DNA from: Pyxicephalus adspersus
Taxonomy: Eukaryota > Chordata > Amphibia > Anura > Pyxicephalidae
Length of the DNA stretch: 64,000 nt
Direction of reading: 5' to 3'
Assembly (NCBI RefSeq): GCF_032062135.1
Contig: NC_092868.1
Span: 42,946,970-43,010,969, forward strand
The position numbers and the translations under genes are program-made. Under the pieces are notes generated by a model. The model did not search any database. It had not been told where the DNA came from and saw only the letters and a list, made by a program, of their open reading frames with translations. Positions 59,493 through 64,000 of this stretch are shown piece by piece. Every line of letters starts with the position of its first letter. The stretch's first letter is position 1.

Positions 59493-59740
59493 CATTTGAA
59501 CACCCCCTGAACAGGAAAGGGCCACAACAGGGCAGTAGAAGGGGCTGTGCAGATATAACCTGTATAGATATAAACTGGAAATCATTTACGGGGGAAAAAA
59601 ATGCATGCAAGCTTTAAAAATAACAGATTATTTTGTGTTACCCTGCAATGTTTAGGTAAGTGACAGGGTCTCTAATGTACAGATGGAAACAAAAAATACT
59701 AGCCCTTACTTTCTCTGTTCAAGTGAACCATGAGACAGTC

Positions 59741-60030
59741 TTAGCACGTTGGCTCAGAGGTAGCACTCTGATCTTTGCAGCGCTGGGTCACAGGTTCATT
59801 TCTGTGCCAGAATCTACATGGATTTTGTATGTTCTTTCTGTGTTTGCGTTAGTTTCTTCCCACATTCCAAAATTATACAATTAGGCTACTTGGGATTCCC
59901 CTCCAAAAAAAAATGTTCTTAGACTGTGGTAATGACAAATAACTATAGTTGGGACATTAGATTGTGAGCCAGTTAGTGACATGACTATGGGCTTTGTAAA
60001 GTGCTGTGTAATATTAAGTTAATATTATTA
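59741..60030 (+). mobile_element. tRNA-derived SINE, full length
   Basis: tRNA-like head with A box TGGCTCAGAGG at 59,750 and B box GGTTCATTTCT at 59,793, a body with 'tttgtatgttctttctgtgt', 'agattgtgagccagttag' and 'gggctttgtaaagtgctgtg', ending in a short TTA-type tail. It is likely transcribed by Pol III from its internal boxes when intact. The B box is degraded here. Confidence 0.82.
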
Positions 60031-61586
60031 GTCTTCTACAGACTGTATCTGTGCTTGGGTTCCAAAAGCTGGAAAAAAAAATAGTACTGAACCTGGTTAT
60101 AGGACGATGGAGTGAATAGTTGCTTAGCTAAGTACAAGAATTAAGGTCCAAACCTGTATCCCCATCTTATGCCCGAATGCTGTTGCTGCTACTTATTACT
60201 TTACCTTTGAAATAATTACGTAAAAAAAATTCAAACAATATCCCCATTATGTCCATAAGTCACCATAGCTCAGTTTCACATAACTTATTGGAGAAAGTGA
60301 TTTTGTTTGCTTCCACATAGAGGAATATTTGAGGCTTTAATAATCATTACCAAGTTTCTATTAAGAAAAATATTAAACAAGGTTACATAATACACAATAC
60401 AATATAAAAGTTGGTTCCTTTCCGCAGAACAACCACAATCAGAACCACAAAAATAATGTGATGAGTACATTGTTAAGCCATTGTAGCATTTGAGGAAGAG
60501 ATCTGTACTTTGATTATTCAAAGTAATTATAAATGAGTCACACATGATGTCCATAAAATTTGGGAAATACCTGATGCTAAGAAAAAACCCCATAGATGAG
60601 AATGAGGAAGGACAGCATGAATTACAAAAGAGATAAAAAGCCACAATAAACCCACCGCTGACCAATTACACCATGTAGAGTGGGTGTTTTCTTAGAAGAC
60701 ATCTTCCTGTTGTCACTCATGTGGATTGACAAGACTGTGGAGGAACATAGGTGGGTGATGTAGATTTCTTTAAACACAGTCCATTGAAATTGAAAAGTTT
60801 CCATATTCAGTAACAGGGTAAAGTTATCTTTCAGTTAGTTATGACTTCAGAAAAGGAGAAGCCATGCAGACATTGTCCTAGAAGGAACAATATTAATCTT
60901 AGTTGGCCAAGCTACTACCCTCTAAGCAGGTTTGACTAAAAAGCATCAACAAGAGTTGTAGGGAGCTAAGGTTTTTTTTTTTTAAAGTTTGCCCACCATT
61001 AGGCTGAACTCCATGACCTGTGAGTGTATGGTAATGAAGAACACATATGTGTCAGCACACCACTGTAATCACGAAGTTGTGGGTTGTATGTTCTTGCATT
61101 TTCATATTGCTGGAGATTTATCTACAGGATGTGCAGTACTGTGCGGGGAACTACATAATAAGAGCATCAGTGGAGAAAAGTTTTGTGAGACAAGATTACA
61201 TAAATGAAACCCGCAGAACGAGCAGAGGGCAGTATTTTCAGAGTGCTGATAAAGCTTATCGCAATTCAGCTCAGGTGACTAACTTGCACTAGAGGTCACA
61301 AGTCAAGGTTTGCACACCTTTCAGGGCCATGAACCCAGTGTAGACAGTTAATTTAAAAAATAATACTAAAAGAAAATATTCCCTCAGTTTCAGATATGTG
61401 TGATGACATTTTCACAAACTTGTTGTGTATGCTGCATGTACTGCACCGGAGAAAATAAAGTAACAGAGGTGTAGGAGATCTTCTATCCTATTTTTATTAT
61501 CATAGCTTACCTAAGTTGGGCCATTGGGGGTTGTCGCAACCAATTACCGAATGATAATAGGTTGCAAGGGTAACTACCATATTTAC

Positions 61587-62058
61587 TTAAAGCGGACCTA
61601 AACTCAACATTTTCACTTTACATAAAAGGGTAGACAACCTTTATATGAAAATGTTATTTTTTTTTTTTTCTTTTAACTGCAACACCTGCTGCGATCAAGA
61701 CTGAATGGGAGCGCAGAGCTCCCCGGGATACCAATGTCACACATGCTGGAAGGCTCTGGGTGCTACTTCTGCGCATGCCCTAATCTTGGGCATACGCAGA
61801 GGGCATGGAAAAGAGATGCCAACCTGACGCATGCACAGTGGGATTGGCTCCCTTTGTTTTCCCCTTTTACAGTGGGCTCCGTAACCAGATCTCGCACTGC
61901 ACAGGTGCATTTGGTGACGTGCCAAGAAGACAGCAAAGAAGAGAGAAGCTGGCTGCCCCGGGACGGAGAGGAATTATAGGGCAATGCAGGACCGGATCGA
62001 AGGATCTGCGGGATTAAAGGTAAGTATAATTTTTTTTTTCAGTTTAGTTATGCTTTAA
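61587..62058. mobile_element. TTAA-ended MITE, 472 bp, full length
   Basis: TTAAAGCGGACCTAAACT at the left and AGTTTAGTTATGCTTTAA at the right; the inverted ends differ at three positions. Same length and order as the copy at 1,938 but in the opposite orientation ('aaaagggtagacaacc' near the left end). TTAA at each terminus serves as the target duplication. Confidence 0.75.
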
Positions 62059-62445
62059 TTTCCACGTTTCAATAAATTTATTCAAGCTCAGTCTCTTTCT
62101 GGGTTCATAATCCCCAACCATTAATTGGCCAGCCCAGAATGATGTTAGCTCTGGTGCATGTGCACAAGATTTAACTGGTTCCACCAAAGGAGAATGCCTT
62201 GAATGTAATGCAATGAGAAGCGTATAACTTTGGGCTACATTTAGGCACCCAACTAAAAAGGGCTGAAGGGGAGGAAAAGTTAATTAGAAAAAAAAATAGG
62301 CTATATGAACTTGACCCAAACTGAAATGACTTGCAAAAGCATCCTTTCCAAATTTTTCAGTTCGCTGGGTTGAGTAATGTTTAAATCCCATCTTTTGGGA
62401 AGTCAAATTTGCACCTAAACCTTCCTCCCTTCATTACTACTTCTA

Positions 62446-62714
62446 TTAAAGCGAAACTTTAGTTGTGATTAGGCAAGGCTTTATCGTAAAAAGACGGGCA
62501 ATGCTCATGCACAGCTCAGCATTGGTTGCCAGGATACCCGGCAAATCCCGTGGTTGCTACCACTAAATGAACTGCCATACAGGCGTGAAGTCGTCCCAGT
62601 CCAGTCAATCGAGATGGCCAAGGAGCACAGAAAGAAAAGAAAAAGGAACAATATTGTGGCGCCCTACAATGCAATAGGGACAGGAGAGTATCACTGGGTT
62701 TAGTTCCGCCTTAA
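62446..62714. mobile_element. TTAA-ended MITE, 269 bp variant
   Basis: TTAAAGCGAAACTTTAGTT at the left and GGGTTTAGTTCCGCCTTAA at the right. The interior carries 'cattggttgccaggatac' and 'tagctaccactaaatgaact'-like blocks shared with 50,340-50,795 rather than with the 472 bp form. Ends alike, cores different: two families mobilised by similar ends. Confidence 0.65.
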
Positions 62715-64000
62715 GATTTTGGTGATGCTATTACCCACTTTTTGCCATCGTCTTTTCCCAATGGCACAAACCAATAGAGCTATGTCATAAAACTTGCAGA
62801 TCAGAACTGGAGGCTTGAGATGACAGGTCACTGCGGTTATCGGTTTTTCCACCAGGAAATGCTGACACTGCAAGAGTTTCTGGTTAAGTAACAGAAAAAA
62901 GGACAGTGACTCAATCAATAAATTTGTGGCACATTCTTCCATATAGTCACCCAGACCACTTAAAAGTGGTACAAAAATAAAAACTGCTTAGGGACCCAAA
63001 GTAAAAGCAAAGTGGAACATTGTCCCTTAAGGCTTCCTGTTCAACATTTACCACACTTACACAACATCATAAACCTTCTGCAAAATGCTATCAAAAATAG
63101 CCCCTGGTGTCTATGGAAGGGGTAATTGCATTGACAAATTTCCTGTGAAAGCTGTCATTACATAACACATCAATACTTTTATTTCATCTGAGCAAAGATA
63201 GTTCATCCAACGTAATTGAACAGGTAAATGTGGTCACTGATTGGTCAATGTGGACGGCTGGTAAAAGGAAAGGGGAGGTAAGAAAAGATATATCATGTAT
63301 CCAGAAAGGTGTAAACATGCAAAACATTAAAAGAGAAACAATATTATTACCTTCTCCCATGAATATCTGCAGCAACAATTAATAGAATCCATCCCATGCT
63401 CTTTAAAGCTTCCAATGTATAAAACGTCTGTCTAGTTCCACCTCAGCAATGACAATTGCCTGATCACGCTACTGCAGTGACACTTTGGTCACGGACGTGA
63501 AAGCTGTCAATGGTTAACCACACTCAGAACGAAAATAGAAAAAAAAATCACTTTACCAAATATCACAGCTTGTAATCAAACACAGTCCACAGAATCTATG
63601 AATATATTGTGGAGATCAAAAGTGTGCAGATCAAAATGAGTTGATACTCCAACAATAAATAAAAGGAAATCTATAACACGATAATCAAAGAACCTTAAAA
63701 TAATGCAGAAACAGAAGCTGCCATTCCCTTTATTCATACACAAACTAATTTAATGGAAGTAAGACTGAATATGTTCAGCTTCACACCCCTTGTTTTAGTA
63801 TGCAGGCCTGGAATCCAAGAATGGAAGCTTTATACATAGGGTATGTCTTGATCATTGTTCAGCTCAGTTTGCATGTTGAAGTCATCCTTTTCAATCACTG
63901 TTGTTTTATTTTTTATCTTATTTAATGAGTTTATTCCTCTTTGCTTTACAGCCTGCACTTGAGATTCCAGTGTAAAGACAAATGTTTGTTAAAGGTGACA

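Larger units (their letters stand above)
54300..64000. other. Region upstream of NADK, no gene recognised
   Basis: Apart from the SINEs and MITEs listed, only short ORFs without domains occur (for example 60665-60285, minus strand). A GATGGCGGCGCC patch at 57,939-57,950 is the only local CpG-rich spot. No exon of a neighbouring gene was recognised up to the window edge. Confidence 0.55.

Noticed and set aside
59741..59815. Possible true tRNA gene
   Set aside because: The A and B boxes are present but the cloverleaf arms do not pair and the sequence continues into a SINE body and tail.
60285..60665. 126-codon minus-strand ORF
   Set aside because: Hydrophobic and Cys-rich but with no recognised domain, no splice context and no poly(A) signal; length is within chance for AT-rich DNA.

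Overview
The window looks like nuclear DNA of a vertebrate, most likely an anuran amphibian (inference). It is AT-rich, has low gene density and carries long introns full of decayed transposons. The repeats suit a frog genome: Tc1 elements, a CR1/L2-type LINE, tRNA-derived SINEs, repeats ending in a 'ggcgctatataaat' tail followed by (TTA)n, and several MITE families.

One gene can be supported fully: NADK (cytosolic NAD kinase) on the minus strand. Eleven coding exons between 53,921 (ATG) and 15,098 (stop) join in frame across consistent GT-AG sites. They encode a 445-residue protein with GGDGT, a conserved NE pair, the glycine-rich STPTGSTAY segment and an acidic tail. The regulatory N-terminus, with its RSxS serine cluster at 44/46/48, is present. 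A poly(A) signal lies about 250 bp past the stop. A possible non-coding first exon sits just upstream of the start exon, but the promoter is not certain.

Region by region: 1-760 resembles the 3' end of an unidentified plus-strand transcript. 760-14,640 is intergenic and packed with repeats (two Tc1 copies, TTAA-ended MITEs, CAGTG MITEs, an L2-type tail). 14,825-53,962 is NADK. Its introns hold a 1.4 kb hAT-type element with a perfect 8 bp target duplication and an internal minisatellite, a decayed LINE, a long (TA)n tract and a Harbinger-like MITE. 54,300-64,000 is upstream sequence with SINEs and MITEs and no recognised gene.

The most interesting non-repeat signals are two unannotated exon-like segments in NADK intron 2. 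One (32,695-32,762) starts with ATG, ends in the correct phase for exon 3 and would give a shorter NADK without the N-terminal phosphoserine cluster. The other (30,449-30,599) is an open, protein-like segment with good splice sites whose 3' phase fits exon 3 but whose 5' phase needs a different partner. I saw no CRISPR array, phage, operon or other novel multi-gene system.
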